The position numbers were made by a program, and so were the translations under genes. From an uncultured Cytophagaceae bacterium (GTDB lineage Bacteria; Bacteroidota; Bacteroidia; Cytophagales; Spirosomataceae): a stretch of DNA of 30,359 nucleotides. The notes below the pieces were generated by a model, which ran no database searches, was not told the origin of the DNA, and saw only the letters and a program-made list of their open reading frames with translations. Below, one piece after another: positions 16,783 through 24,890 of this stretch; position 1 is the first letter of the stretch; every line of letters begins with the position of its first letter. The stretch covers positions 1-30,359 of the forward strand of contig CALLKB010000121.1 in assembly GCA_938008575.1 (NCBI GenBank), written 5' to 3'.

Positions 16783-18000
16783 ATGGAAATGAAAAACCGC
16801 ATCTTATCACTCGACGTATTTCGAGGAATCACGGTCATGATGATGACGATAGTTAATAACCCGGGAGATTGGGGACATATTTATGCGCCTTTGGAACACG
16901 CGGCGTGGAATGGCTGCACGCCAACGGACCTGGTTTTCCCCTTCTTTCTTTTCATCGTAGGAGTATCCGTTTCCATCAGTCAATCGGGGACAGTTGCCTT
17001 TTCTAAAATTTTAACGAGGACCTTAAGTCTACTATTACTTGGTTGGTTTCTCAGTTTTTTCTCTAAAATTCATGTGTCTGATTGGTCGGGTGCTCCATTG
17101 ATGGTCATCAGATTATTGGCCACGGCAATTATGACTCTTTTGTTTTTCACGGATTATCCCCGAAAATTACATGTTTCTCTTGCGCTTTTTGCTTTAGCAA
17201 TTCTGCTTGCTTTTGGCGGATTTGAAGATTTTGCAAATGTTCGTTTACCGGGCGTTTTACCTCGCATCGCCTTAGTTTATGCTTTATTGGCCATGTTACA
17301 TGGCCGAATTGCCACGCGTGGATTGGTTCATTTATCCTTGCTTTTTTTGATTACTTATTGGGCCTTCATGACCTACATGCCCGTTCCGGGTATCGGGGCA
17401 GGGAGCCTGCAGGAGGGGAAGAATTTAGCAGCGTATGTTGACAACTATTTATTGCCCGGGCATTTGTGGTCGGTGACAAAAACCTGGGATCCCGAAGGGA
17501 TATTAAGTACCATTCCAGCATTTACAACAGGTATTTTAGGGATGTTGGCCGGCTTGTATTTTCGTTCGCAAACGCGTTTATTAGCCATGGCGGGTTTATT
17601 CTGTATTGTTATGGGGGCTGTTTGGGATCTTAGCTTCCCGATCAATAAAGCACTTTGGTCCAGTTCTTTTGTGTTGTATACCGGCGGTTGGGCAATCGTT
17701 TTGTTATGCCTTTTATATTGGATCGTGGACGTACGACAATTCGCGGGATGGACAAAACCTTTTGTGATTTTTGGGGTAAATCCCATGTTGGTCTTCTTCT
17801 TTTCAGGTATCATTCCGCGTGCCTTAAACATGCTAGAAGTGGAAGGGAAGGGGCTGACGGCTTATTTGCAAGATGTCCTATTCGCATCTCGAATTTCTGA
17901 TCCTTTTCTAGCTTCATTCGCCGGGGCCTTTACATATTTGCTCATCTGGTTTTTGATTTTACGCTTCTTTTATCAGCGCGGTCACATATTTAAGGTTTAA
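16783..18000 (+). CDS. Membrane acyltransferase, DUF5009 / NagX / HGSNAT-like
   Basis: A 405-residue protein with about ten or eleven helices. The N terminus has the family signature SLDVFRGITVM (9-19) and then LE-H39-AAWNGCTPTDLVFPFFLF. The histidine in HAxWNG corresponds to the active-site histidine of lysosomal heparan-alpha-glucosaminide N-acetyltransferase, which moves an acetyl group across the membrane onto a sugar amine. Bacterial members are often called NagX and sit near amino-sugar genes. Here the neighbours are a flavin-reductase-like protein (30 bases on), VOC, ADH and MFS genes, so its substrate is open. It is divergent from rbsK. Met1 and Met3 are both possible starts. Confidence 0.85.
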   Translation: MEMKNRILSLDVFRGITVMMMTIVNNPGDWGHIYAPLEHAAWNGCTPTDLVFPFFLFIVGVSVSISQSGTVAFSKILTRTLSLLLLGWFLSFFSKIHVSDWSGAPLMVIRLLATAIMTLLFFTDYPRKLHVSLALFALAILLAFGGFEDFANVRLPGVLPRIALVYALLAMLHGRIATRGLVHLSLLFLITYWAFMTYMPVPGIGAGSLQEGKNLAAYVDNYLLPGHLWSVTKTWDPEGILSTIPAFTTGILGMLAGLYFRSQTRLLAMAGLFCIVMGAVWDLSFPINKALWSSSFVLYTGGWAIVLLCLLYWIVDVRQFAGWTKPFVIFGVNPMLVFFFSGIIPRALNMLEVEGKGLTAYLQDVLFASRISDPFLASFAGAFTYLLIWFLILRFFYQRGHIFKV

Positions 18001-18030
18001 ACAATCCGACAATTTGTAAGTTAGCTTTTC

Positions 18031-18642
18031 ATGAAATGTTACACTCCTTTGGATTTACAAGCGATGGATCGCTACCAACGCGCGAATTTTGTCAACTGTC
18101 TCGGAGGCTTTAAACCTGCGACTTTGATCGTTACCCAAAATCAGTCGGGCTTGTCGAACGTTGCTTTATTTACGAATATCGTTCATTTAGGGGCTGATCC
18201 GGCTTTAATCGGTTTTATCAATCGGCCAAAGGAGGCCACGCCACATACCTTAGCCAACATCGAATCTACAGGCTTTTTTACAATGAATCATGTGGGCATT
18301 GACCAATTGGAAGCGGCGCATCAGACCAGTGCCAAATATCCGGATGGTGTATCTGAATTTGATCACGTTGCTTTGACAGAACATGCCCGTTTGGAATTTT
18401 CGGTCCCTTTCGTTGCAGGAAGCCCGGTGCAATTGGGTATGAAATTGGTTGATATCATGCCGATTAAGCACAATGGAACGTATTTAGTGATTGGCGAATT
18501 AGCCTGTGCTTTTTTGAACGAATCACATGTGGCGGCGGATGGTTTTATCGATTTAGCGGAGGCGGGTTCACTGGCTGTCTCAGGTTTACAAGGTTATTAC
18601 CAACCAAAATTCCTACAAAAGTTGGGCTATGCGCGTCCATAA
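18031..18642 (+). CDS. Flavin reductase-like (FMN-binding split-barrel) protein
   Basis: A 203-residue soluble protein resembling the flavin-reductase-like domain: an N-terminal strand (FKPATLIVTQNQ), SNVALFTNIVHLGADPALIGFI matching the FMN-binding core in which a Ser/Asn stretch contacts the phosphate, and a later strand pair (LGMKLVDIMPIKHNGTYLVIGEL). Members bind FMN and either reduce free flavin for a partner monooxygenase or act as flavoredoxins. No partner monooxygenase is in the window. It lies 30 bases after the membrane acyltransferase and 48 bases before the VOC gene, so operon membership is likely but not certain. Confidence 0.82.
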   Translation: MKCYTPLDLQAMDRYQRANFVNCLGGFKPATLIVTQNQSGLSNVALFTNIVHLGADPALIGFINRPKEATPHTLANIESTGFFTMNHVGIDQLEAAHQTSAKYPDGVSEFDHVALTEHARLEFSVPFVAGSPVQLGMKLVDIMPIKHNGTYLVIGELACAFLNESHVAADGFIDLAEAGSLAVSGLQGYYQPKFLQKLGYARP

Positions 18643-18661
18643 GCTTAAAATTTCCTATTTT

Positions 18662-18677
18662 TAGGTTCTTGAACCTA
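18662..18677. repeat. Perfect palindrome upstream of the VOC gene
   Basis: TAGGTTC (18662-18668) and GAACCTA (18671-18677) form a 7-bp inverted repeat around TT, 13 bases before the VOC ATG. It could be an operator half-site pair or a small hairpin affecting the downstream genes. There is no T tract, so it is not a terminator. Confidence 0.5.
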
Positions 18678-18690
18678 TAATAACACGGAA

Positions 18691-19104
18691 ATGAAGATTG
18701 ATTTTATCCATCGGATCCAACACATTGGTATCCCCGCACATGACCTAGAAGTATCCATTCCATTTTATGAGCGCCTCGGTTTTGAGAATGTGATGGAGGC
18801 TCCTTTTGAGTTTGATGGCGGTTATGGCACCTGTGTCATGATGAAAAATCAAGAGGTCATTGTCGAATTATACCAAATGCCTGCGAAGCAATTAGCCGAG
18901 ATCAAAGGTCGGTCAAATGGCCATGTGGACCATTTCGCCATTGATGTGGCCGATGTTGATCATGCGTTTGATACCTTGAAAAAAGCAGGTTTTGAGATTT
19001 TAGAATCCACGCCGACTTTTCTTCAATTTTGGAAAAATGGAACCCGTTTTTTCAATGTGAAAGGACCATCAGGGGAAATCATCGAATTTAATCAGATTTT
19101 ATAA
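18691..19104 (+). CDS. VOC-family (glyoxalase-like) protein
   Basis: A 137-residue protein made of two vicinal-oxygen-chelate modules. The first is H11-IGIPAHDLEVSIPFYERLGFE, the second begins at GHVDHFAIDVADVDHAFDTL, and the C terminus is GPSGEIIEFNQ, whose glutamate is a usual metal ligand. The family includes glyoxalase I, epimerases and ring-cleaving dioxygenases, so the reaction is open; the length fits a single-domain metal-dependent lyase or isomerase. Its stop and the ADH start share one base (TAATG at 19102-19106), so the two are translationally coupled and probably act in one pathway. Confidence 0.85.
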   Translation: MKIDFIHRIQHIGIPAHDLEVSIPFYERLGFENVMEAPFEFDGGYGTCVMMKNQEVIVELYQMPAKQLAEIKGRSNGHVDHFAIDVADVDHAFDTLKKAGFEILESTPTFLQFWKNGTRFFNVKGPSGEIIEFNQIL

Positions 19105-20072
19105 TGAGGGCTGCTTATTTAATAGGGCCCAAATCCATTGCTTTTCGTGAGGAGCCCATACCGGTGCCAGGTCCGGGACAATTACGCATTCGTTTAGTGG
19201 AAGTTGGAATTTGTGGTTCGGATGTACATTATTTTGGTGGACATCGACCATTGCCGGAGCCTACAATCATTGGCCATGAAGGCTGGGGTTACATCGACGC
19301 CGTGGGTGAGGGAGTTCTGCGCGAAATCGGAGAGCGAGTGGTGGTGGATCCCAATGCGCCATGCGGTAAATGTGTCTATTGCGAACGCGGCCAGGCGACA
19401 GTTTGTCCGAATAAACGAACCATTGGTTTAAATGCTCCCGGTTGTTTTGCGGAATATGTGCTTATTCCGGCCGACTTTGCGCATGCATTGCCTGAGACCG
19501 TTTCTGATACGGATGCTGTGACCATTGAACCTACTGCCGTTGCTTTTAATGCGCTTAAACATGCTTCTTTGCAAGCTGGCGATACGATTTATGTCCTTGG
19601 CCTCGGGGCCATCGGGATGTTGATTACCCATTTAGCGATTCAGCGCGGCATCATTGTTTATGTAGGAGAATTGAATTCGGTGCTTTTGGACAAAGCCGTA
19701 TCCATGGGTGCACGCACAGGTGAATGGCAGTTGGAAGATATTCGCGTTGCTTTTGAATGTACGGGTTCTGCGGCGGCAACCACCGCCTTGTGTGCGGATG
19801 TTCCAAGGGGTGCAAGTGTTGTTTTATTGGGTTTGTCGGAAAAGCCGGCAAGCTTTACTCCCTTGGATTTAGTTCGTCGGGGCATATCCATTCGGGGGTC
19901 CTTGATTTATGACCATCCGGAGGATTTCGAATCGGTTATTCAATCGATTGTGGCAGGTGAAATTCATCCGGGCCAAATTATTTCAAAATATATTCCTTTA
20001 GCGGACTTGGAGGCAGGATTAATGGCAGCGTCGAGTGGTCACCCAGGAAAAATTGTTGTTCAAATCAAATGA
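19104..20072 (+). CDS. Zinc-dependent medium-chain alcohol (polyol/sugar) dehydrogenase
   Basis: A 322-residue MDR dehydrogenase. Catalytic zinc ligands are visible as C37 (GICGSD), H58-E59 (GHEGWG) and E142. The structural zinc site has the classic C87-x2-C90-x2-C93-x7-C101 spacing. The NAD-binding motif is GLGAIG (166-171). GICGSDVHYF is typical of the sorbitol/idonate/threonine dehydrogenase branch, so it probably oxidises a sugar alcohol, sugar acid or sugar; the exact substrate is not readable. It is slightly shorter than the usual ~345 residues, with the loss in the Rossmann domain after the NAD motif. It is coupled upstream to the VOC gene by one base and downstream to the MFS transporter by a 4-base ATGA overlap. 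Confidence 0.9.
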   Translation: MRAAYLIGPKSIAFREEPIPVPGPGQLRIRLVEVGICGSDVHYFGGHRPLPEPTIIGHEGWGYIDAVGEGVLREIGERVVVDPNAPCGKCVYCERGQATVCPNKRTIGLNAPGCFAEYVLIPADFAHALPETVSDTDAVTIEPTAVAFNALKHASLQAGDTIYVLGLGAIGMLITHLAIQRGIIVYVGELNSVLLDKAVSMGARTGEWQLEDIRVAFECTGSAAATTALCADVPRGASVVLLGLSEKPASFTPLDLVRRGISIRGSLIYDHPEDFESVIQSIVAGEIHPGQIISKYIPLADLEAGLMAASSGHPGKIVVQIK

Positions 20073-21259
20073 AAAATTCGATGTCTTGGCTCCAAATCGG
20101 AGTAGTTGCCCTATGCTTTTTGCTGAATTTCAATGATGGCATCGATGTGCTGTTGGTCTCATTTACGGGTGCTGAAATCATGAAGGAATTCGGACTTAGT
20201 AATGCCGAATTAGGCTATATTTTCAGTTCGGGTTTAGGTGGAATGACGGCGGGGTGTTTTATTTTAGCTCCTTATGGGGATCAAATCGGACGGCGGAAGA
20301 TATTTTTGATTTCCTTATTCCTGATCAGCTCGGGCATGCTTCTGGCCTATTTCTCATCGAATTACTCTTTGCTTTTGGTTTGTCGGGCCCTGACCGGTTT
20401 AGGAATCGGTGGAATTTTGCCCAATTTGGCGACGGTTGCCTCAGAGTTCTCCACAGATAAAACACGTGATTTTAACGTCGGGATTGTACAAGGCGGTTGG
20501 CCACTCGGGGCTATTTTAACGGGTTTTGCGAGTGCTTGGATTGTGCCTTTGTACGACTGGCGCTTTGCCTATTTGGCTGCGGGAGTATTCTCCTTAACGA
20601 TGTTAGTAGCTGTGTTTTTTGTCCTGCCAGAATCTCCGGCTTATTTGAACCGAGATAAAATGCAGGTGAAGCGTGCTTCCTGGCGAGATCTTTTTGTGCC
20701 GGAATTCCGACAATCCACCATTTATTTATGGTTGGCCACTTTCTTCGGATTCATCACCCTTTATACCGTGTTGAGCTGGGTTCCCATTCTTGCCAAACAA
20801 ACAGGTATGCCATTTGAACTAGCTACCTACATTGGAACGGCGATGAATTTGGGTGCTTTTTCGGGGGTATTTGTGATGGGTATTTTGATTGGTCGAATTG
20901 GCATCAAGCGCGTGATCATGATTTATGTTCTGCTCGCTTTTGTGCTCTTGAACTTATACGGAAATCTAGACCAAGATTTTCTATTGAAGTTTGCGTTGAC
21001 ATTCGGCATTGGCTTTTTTGTACAGGGCGGATTTAATTCCATGTATCCTGCTTCGACAAGAATTTATCCTTCAGAAATTCGCTCCACCGGCGTGGGATTA
21101 GCGATGGGCATGGGACGTTTTGGAGCGATTTTAGGGCCAAGTTTATTTGGCTTGATGGCAGATTCTGGAGCATCCATTTCGATGCGATTTGTGCTATTCT
21201 CTTTGCCTATTGTTTTGGCAGCAGTATTCATTAATCGAATCAAATCGCCGAATTTATAA
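20069..21259 (+). CDS. MFS transporter, AAHS (aromatic/sugar acid:H+ symporter)-like
   Basis: A 396-residue transporter with twelve predicted helices. The first helix carries NDGIDVLLV, matching the DGxD motif of aromatic-acid:proton symporters. GDQIGRRK in loop 2-3 is the MFS signature. RALTGLGIGGILPN in helix 4 and the LPESPAYL motif at the end of helix 6 also fit AAHS members. It should import an organic acid or similar compound with protons. It is the last gene of the rightward run, overlaps the dehydrogenase by four bases, and so probably imports the substrate of the VOC and dehydrogenase enzymes (inference). Confidence 0.87.
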   Translation: MKNSMSWLQIGVVALCFLLNFNDGIDVLLVSFTGAEIMKEFGLSNAELGYIFSSGLGGMTAGCFILAPYGDQIGRRKIFLISLFLISSGMLLAYFSSNYSLLLVCRALTGLGIGGILPNLATVASEFSTDKTRDFNVGIVQGGWPLGAILTGFASAWIVPLYDWRFAYLAAGVFSLTMLVAVFFVLPESPAYLNRDKMQVKRASWRDLFVPEFRQSTIYLWLATFFGFITLYTVLSWVPILAKQTGMPFELATYIGTAMNLGAFSGVFVMGILIGRIGIKRVIMIYVLLAFVLLNLYGNLDQDFLLKFALTFGIGFFVQGGFNSMYPASTRIYPSEIRSTGVGLAMGMGRFGAILGPSLFGLMADSGASISMRFVLFSLPIVLAAVFINRIKSPNL

Positions 21260-21263
21260 GTAG

Positions 21264-21323
21264 AGACGCGATACTTCTTGGGGCGGACTCCTAGACCTCA
21301 GCCTGTGAATAACTCTCGCGTCT
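21264..21323. repeat. Inverted repeat between convergent transporter genes
   Basis: AGACGCGA (21264-21271) and TCGCGTCT (21316-21323) are 8-bp inverted arms separated by 44 bases. They lie between the stop codons of two converging MFS genes. The T tract of a terminator is missing. The arms resemble the GAGACGCGA type of dispersed bacterial palindrome; this could be a copy with an inserted or diverged centre. Confidence 0.5.
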
Positions 21324-21335
21324 AACGTCCAAACA

Positions 21336-22706
21336 TTAATCCATTAATGCCCTCCCTTTAGTTTCGGGTAGATACAAGACCCCCACAATCACCGTCATGG
21401 CAGAAAGTGCAATCGGATAGAAAATTCCTGAGAAGTTTGAATGAGTCACTGCCCCAAGCCAAGTAGCCACAAAGGGTGCGCAACCTCCAAAGATTCCATT
21501 CGCAAAGTGATAAGGTACCGAAAGCGAGGTATAGCGTATTTTGGTCGGGAATAATTCGACCAAAAACGCCGCGATGGGACCGTAGGCCATGGAAGCAAAG
21601 GTCACCAAGCATGTGCAAATGAAGGCTAATTCAATTTTCCCCTTCATCGTTAATTGGTAAGCGTCGTTGATCAAAGTCCCTTCCTGGTCGACGATGTCCG
21701 ACATCCAAGCGAACAAAGGATAATAGAAAATGGCTGCGAGAGCCATACCGCCCAACATGATTTTCTTGCGACCCACACGATCTGATAGGCTTCCGAAAAC
21801 GACAAATAAAGGAGTTCCCACAACCAAAGATGCTGCGATGATCAAATTGGTCGTTGTAAAATCTACCTTGAGAATCTTGTTGATAAATATCTGCGCATAA
21901 AATTGGCCTGTATGCCACACAACACCCTGTCCTACAATCGCACCAAACATCGCAATCAACATCAATCGGCGATTTGCTTTCGTAGAAAAGGCTTCTTTTA
22001 GTGGGTTTTCGGACAGTCGGCCTTCTTGCTTCAATTTCGAAAACAGGGGCGACTCATGCATGTTCCGACGAATGAAATAGGAAACGATGACTAGAATTCC
22101 GGATAAGGCAAAGGGCACACGCCAACCCCAATCTTTGAACGTAGCATCGCCCATTAGGTTTTGGCAAACCAAAATCACAACGATGGAGACGAAAAATCCG
22201 AGTGTAGCAGTCGTTTGAATGTATGCGGTGTATTTTCCACGCTGGGCATCCGGTGCATATTCTGCTACATAGGTAGCGGCACCCCCATATTCACCGCCCA
22301 ATGCGAGCCCTTGAATGATACGTAAAAGCAATAAAATAGCTGGAGCGACGAGACCAATCTCACTATACGATGGAATCAATGCAATGGCGAATGTAGACCC
22401 GCCCATCAATAGAAGCGTTAATAAAAAGGTATATTTCCGACCAATCTTATCACCTAATCTCCCAAACAAAATTCCACCAAAAGGTCTTGCCACGAATCCC
22501 GCTCCGAATGCTGCCAATGTAGATAAAAATGCCGCCGTAGGGTCGTCTTTTGGGAAAAATGAAAGGGAAATAATTGCAGATAAACTGCCAAAAATGTAAA
22601 AATCGTACCATTCAATCACCGTCCCTACAGAGGAGGCGATGATGACTTGCCAGAGTTTTTTAACGGGAATTTTATTATTGTCGAAAATAGGAGAAACTTC
22701 TTGCAT
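21336..22706 (-). CDS. MFS transporter, metabolite:H+ symporter (MHS) type
   Basis: A 456-residue transporter with twelve predicted helices. GTVIEWYDFYIFG in helix 1 is the hallmark of the MHS group (ProP, ShiA, KgtP, CitA relatives). GRLGDKIGRK (loop 2-3), ALGGEYGGAATYVAEYAP (helix 5 region) and LPETKGR at the C terminus are the expected MFS motifs. Known members import organic acids, osmolytes or shikimate with protons; the cargo cannot be told. It is convergent with the AAHS-type gene and divergent from the GH29 fucosidase, with 144 bases between that hold no good promoter match. It appears to be transcribed alone. Confidence 0.88.
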   Translation of the reverse strand: MQEVSPIFDNNKIPVKKLWQVIIASSVGTVIEWYDFYIFGSLSAIISLSFFPKDDPTAAFLSTLAAFGAGFVARPFGGILFGRLGDKIGRKYTFLLTLLLMGGSTFAIALIPSYSEIGLVAPAILLLLRIIQGLALGGEYGGAATYVAEYAPDAQRGKYTAYIQTTATLGFFVSIVVILVCQNLMGDATFKDWGWRVPFALSGILVIVSYFIRRNMHESPLFSKLKQEGRLSENPLKEAFSTKANRRLMLIAMFGAIVGQGVVWHTGQFYAQIFINKILKVDFTTTNLIIAASLVVGTPLFVVFGSLSDRVGRKKIMLGGMALAAIFYYPLFAWMSDIVDQEGTLINDAYQLTMKGKIELAFICTCLVTFASMAYGPIAAFLVELFPTKIRYTSLSVPYHFANGIFGGCAPFVATWLGAVTHSNFSGIFYPIALSAMTVIVGVLYLPETKGRALMD

Positions 22707-22850
22707 GTGTAATTTTTAGCTGATAGGCTGCCGGGGTATATGAACCTGCAGTAGCGGTACAAAAAACAAAAAAATCTCCCAAAAATCCTATCTACTTCCT
22801 GATAAACCTATCCAAAAAAATGATAATTTGCTGATTCTAAACCTACATCG

Positions 22851-24173
22851 ATGAAGAAAATCACCCTATTATTAGCCCTTTTTGCCAGTTTTCAGGCGAT
22901 AAGCCAACAATACACTCCCACCGAGGCGAATTTAGCCGAACGCCAAGCTTTTCAAGAGCGGAAATATGGCATGTTTATTCACTGGGGATTATCAAGTATC
23001 CTCGGCGATGGCGAGTGGGTCATGAACAATAAAGGTATTTCTAAAAATGATTATGGCCGATTAATGCCTGCCTTTGATCCAAGTAAATTCAATGCGGATG
23101 CCTGGGTAAGTGTTGCCAAAAATGCCGGAATGAAATACATCATTTTCATTACGCGACACCACGATAGTTTCTCGAATTGGGATACCCAACAATCCGATTG
23201 GAAAATTACGAATACCCCATTTCATCGTGACGCTTTAAAAGAATTAGCTGCGGCCTGCAAAAAGCAGGACATGAAATTAGGCCTGTATTATTCAACCTTG
23301 GACTGGTATCGCGATGATTATCCGTGGGAAACAGGTCGCACAGGTCAAAAAAGCGGTCGGAAAGGAAAAGGCGATTATGCCTCGTACCTTAAATTTATGA
23401 AGGCCCAACTTACGGAATTGTTAACGAATTACGGGGAGATTCATAACATTTGGTTTGATGGGCATTGGGATCAAACGAATTCAGAAGGAAGTGCGGATCG
23501 GAAATCGCGCATCGACTGGAAATACGATGAAATTTACAGCTTGATCCATCAATTGCAACCCGCTTGTATGATCGGAAACAATCACCACTTGGACCCGATT
23601 CCGGGCGAAGATTTCCAAATGTTTGAGCGGGATTTACCTGGGGAGAATCATTCTGGGCTGAGTTTTCAGCAAGCCTCTGCGTTACCTTTAGAGACTTGTG
23701 AAACCATCAATGGGGCTTGGGGATTCAACATCACCGACCGGAAATTCAAGACGCCTAAGCAAATTATTCACTTGCTGGTGGGTGCTGCGGGACGTAATGC
23801 CAACTTATTATTAAACGTAGGTCCCATGCCTTCAGGTGAAATTCAACCCGAATTTACCGATTCGTTGGCAGTAGCCGGACGCTGGTTGAAAGGTCACGGA
23901 GAATCCGTTTACGGAACGCGCGGAGGTCCATTAAGTCCACAAACGTGGGGCGTTACGACTCAGACGGATACATACGTTTATGTGCATTTGTTAAAGCGAC
24001 CACAAGACGAATCGATTTTTATTCCCGGGAATTACAAAAAAGGTCCTGTGAGCATGTTAGGGGAAACGCAGACTTTGGCAGGAACCGTTGAAAAACAAGG
24101 CATTCACATCGATGTCAAAAATCTACCTCCTTACCGCATAGATTTAGTTTTAAAGTTAGAAAAAGCTAAATAA
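22851..24173 (+). CDS. Exported alpha-L-fucosidase, glycoside hydrolase family 29
   Basis: A 440-residue enzyme with a signal peptide (1-19, ending AISQ). GH29 motifs appear in order: RKYGMFIHWG (37-46), AGMKYIIFITRHHDSFSNWDT (92-112, family KHHDGF..WDS), and HNIWF-D203-GHWD, where D203 is the expected nucleophile of the retaining mechanism. LLLNVGPMPSGEI near 315-330 closes the barrel, and a short C-terminal beta domain follows. It removes alpha-L-fucose from glycans outside the cytoplasm. With the GH95 enzyme at 9907 it gives the cell two mechanistically different fucosidases. The acid/base glutamate varies in this family and is not assigned here. Start ATG at 22851. Confidence 0.93.
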   Translation: MKKITLLLALFASFQAISQQYTPTEANLAERQAFQERKYGMFIHWGLSSILGDGEWVMNNKGISKNDYGRLMPAFDPSKFNADAWVSVAKNAGMKYIIFITRHHDSFSNWDTQQSDWKITNTPFHRDALKELAAACKKQDMKLGLYYSTLDWYRDDYPWETGRTGQKSGRKGKGDYASYLKFMKAQLTELLTNYGEIHNIWFDGHWDQTNSEGSADRKSRIDWKYDEIYSLIHQLQPACMIGNNHHLDPIPGEDFQMFERDLPGENHSGLSFQQASALPLETCETINGAWGFNITDRKFKTPKQIIHLLVGAAGRNANLLLNVGPMPSGEIQPEFTDSLAVAGRWLKGHGESVYGTRGGPLSPQTWGVTTQTDTYVYVHLLKRPQDESIFIPGNYKKGPVSMLGETQTLAGTVEKQGIHIDVKNLPPYRIDLVLKLEKAK

Positions 24174-24177
24174 TTCC

Positions 24178-24206
24178 TTGAAAAACGAAGATTCTGATTA
24201 AATTTG
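24178..24206 (+). promoter_or_regulatory. Bacteroidota-type promoter for the GMC oxidoreductase pair
   Basis: TTG at 24178-24180 and TAAATTTG at 24199-24206 match the Bacteroidota consensus TTG-N17-23-TAnnTTTG with an 18-base spacer. Transcription would begin about 24212-24214, leaving a leader of about 54 bases before the ATG at 24267. The -33 element lies just 5 bases after the GH29 stop codon, so the pair can be expressed independently of that gene. Confidence 0.6.
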
Positions 24207-24210
24207 TTGC

Positions 24211-24238
24211 TTGTCTTTTTGATCAAAAAAGAAGACAA
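24211..24238 (+). repeat. Inverted repeat in the leader of the GMC pair
   Basis: TTGTCTT (24211-24217) and AAGACAA (24232-24238) pair, enclosing the inner palindrome TTTGATCAAA. It lies at the very start of the predicted transcript, so it could be a 5' stabilising hairpin or an operator overlapping the start site. The sequence is AT-rich and the fold is modest. Confidence 0.4.
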
Positions 24239-24266
24239 CCGACCTGAACAATTTAACAATAAAACT

Positions 24267-24872
24267 ATGCTTAACAGAAGAGATGCTGTCTCGAGAATAG
24301 CGATGCTCGTTGGAGGTGTTTTTAGTGCCCCTACCTTGTTTGCTATGGAGGCAAAAAAAGCAGGTATTATCGCGGAAGCGGGTACCTTCACTTTGACAGA
24401 TAGCCAACGTAAAATCGTTGCTGCTGTGGCTGAACACATTATTCCAAAAACATCTACCGCAGGTGCCATTGAAGCAGGTGTTCCTCCATTCATCGAAATG
24501 ATGTTGAACGATTGCTACAAAAAACCAGAACATGTGAGCTTTAAAAAAGGGGTTGATAACTTAGCAAAAGCAAAGTTTTTGGATCAATCACATGATGCGC
24601 AAGTAGCGATGTTAACCTTGTTAGAAGCAGACACCAAAGAATTGATGAAATCATATTCTGCGAGCAAAGTGAAAGTAGGGGACAACGTAGATAAAGATGT
24701 GTTAGAAGGTGCTGGTGGCGTTCCATTCTGGCGTGTGATGAAAGAATTAACTTTGTTAGGATACTACACATCTGAAAAAGGCATCGAAGGTTCTTTCGAA
24801 TACCATCCCGTTCCAGGTAAGTTTGAAGTCATTTCAAACATGAAGCCCGATCAAAAATCATTTGTTTATTAA
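24267..24872 (+). CDS. Gluconate 2-dehydrogenase subunit 3 family protein (Tat-bearing small subunit)
   Basis: From the ATG at 24267 the protein has 201 residues and starts with a twin-arginine signal (MLN-R4-R5-DAVSRIAML, hydrophobic stretch, cleavage near LFA). A TTG start at 24204 would put 21 residues before the Tat motif and is rejected. The mature part fits Gluconate_2-dh3 (ITDSQ-like LTDSQRKIVAAVAEHIIP, GVPPFIEMML, GGVPFWRVMKELTLLGYYTSE). In known FAD glucose, gluconate and glucoside 3-dehydrogenases this subunit binds the flavin subunit and carries it through the Tat pore. The next gene, 18 bases on, is the GMC flavoenzyme without a signal of its own, which fits that hitchhiker role. 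Codon use is strongly biased, suggesting high expression. Confidence 0.9.
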   Translation: MLNRRDAVSRIAMLVGGVFSAPTLFAMEAKKAGIIAEAGTFTLTDSQRKIVAAVAEHIIPKTSTAGAIEAGVPPFIEMMLNDCYKKPEHVSFKKGVDNLAKAKFLDQSHDAQVAMLTLLEADTKELMKSYSASKVKVGDNVDKDVLEGAGGVPFWRVMKELTLLGYYTSEKGIEGSFEYHPVPGKFEVISNMKPDQKSFVY

Positions 24873-24890
24873 TCCCAAATCATACGAGAA

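Noticed and set aside
22770..22815. Repeated CCTATC motifs upstream of the GH29 gene as an operator
   Set aside because: Only two short copies with different flanks in a simple A-rich region; chance is a sufficient explanation.
24204..24266. Longer reading frame for the Gluconate_2-dh3 protein starting at TTG 24204
   Set aside because: It would place 21 charged residues before the twin-arginine signal and overlap the predicted promoter and leader repeat; the ATG at 24267 is the sensible start.
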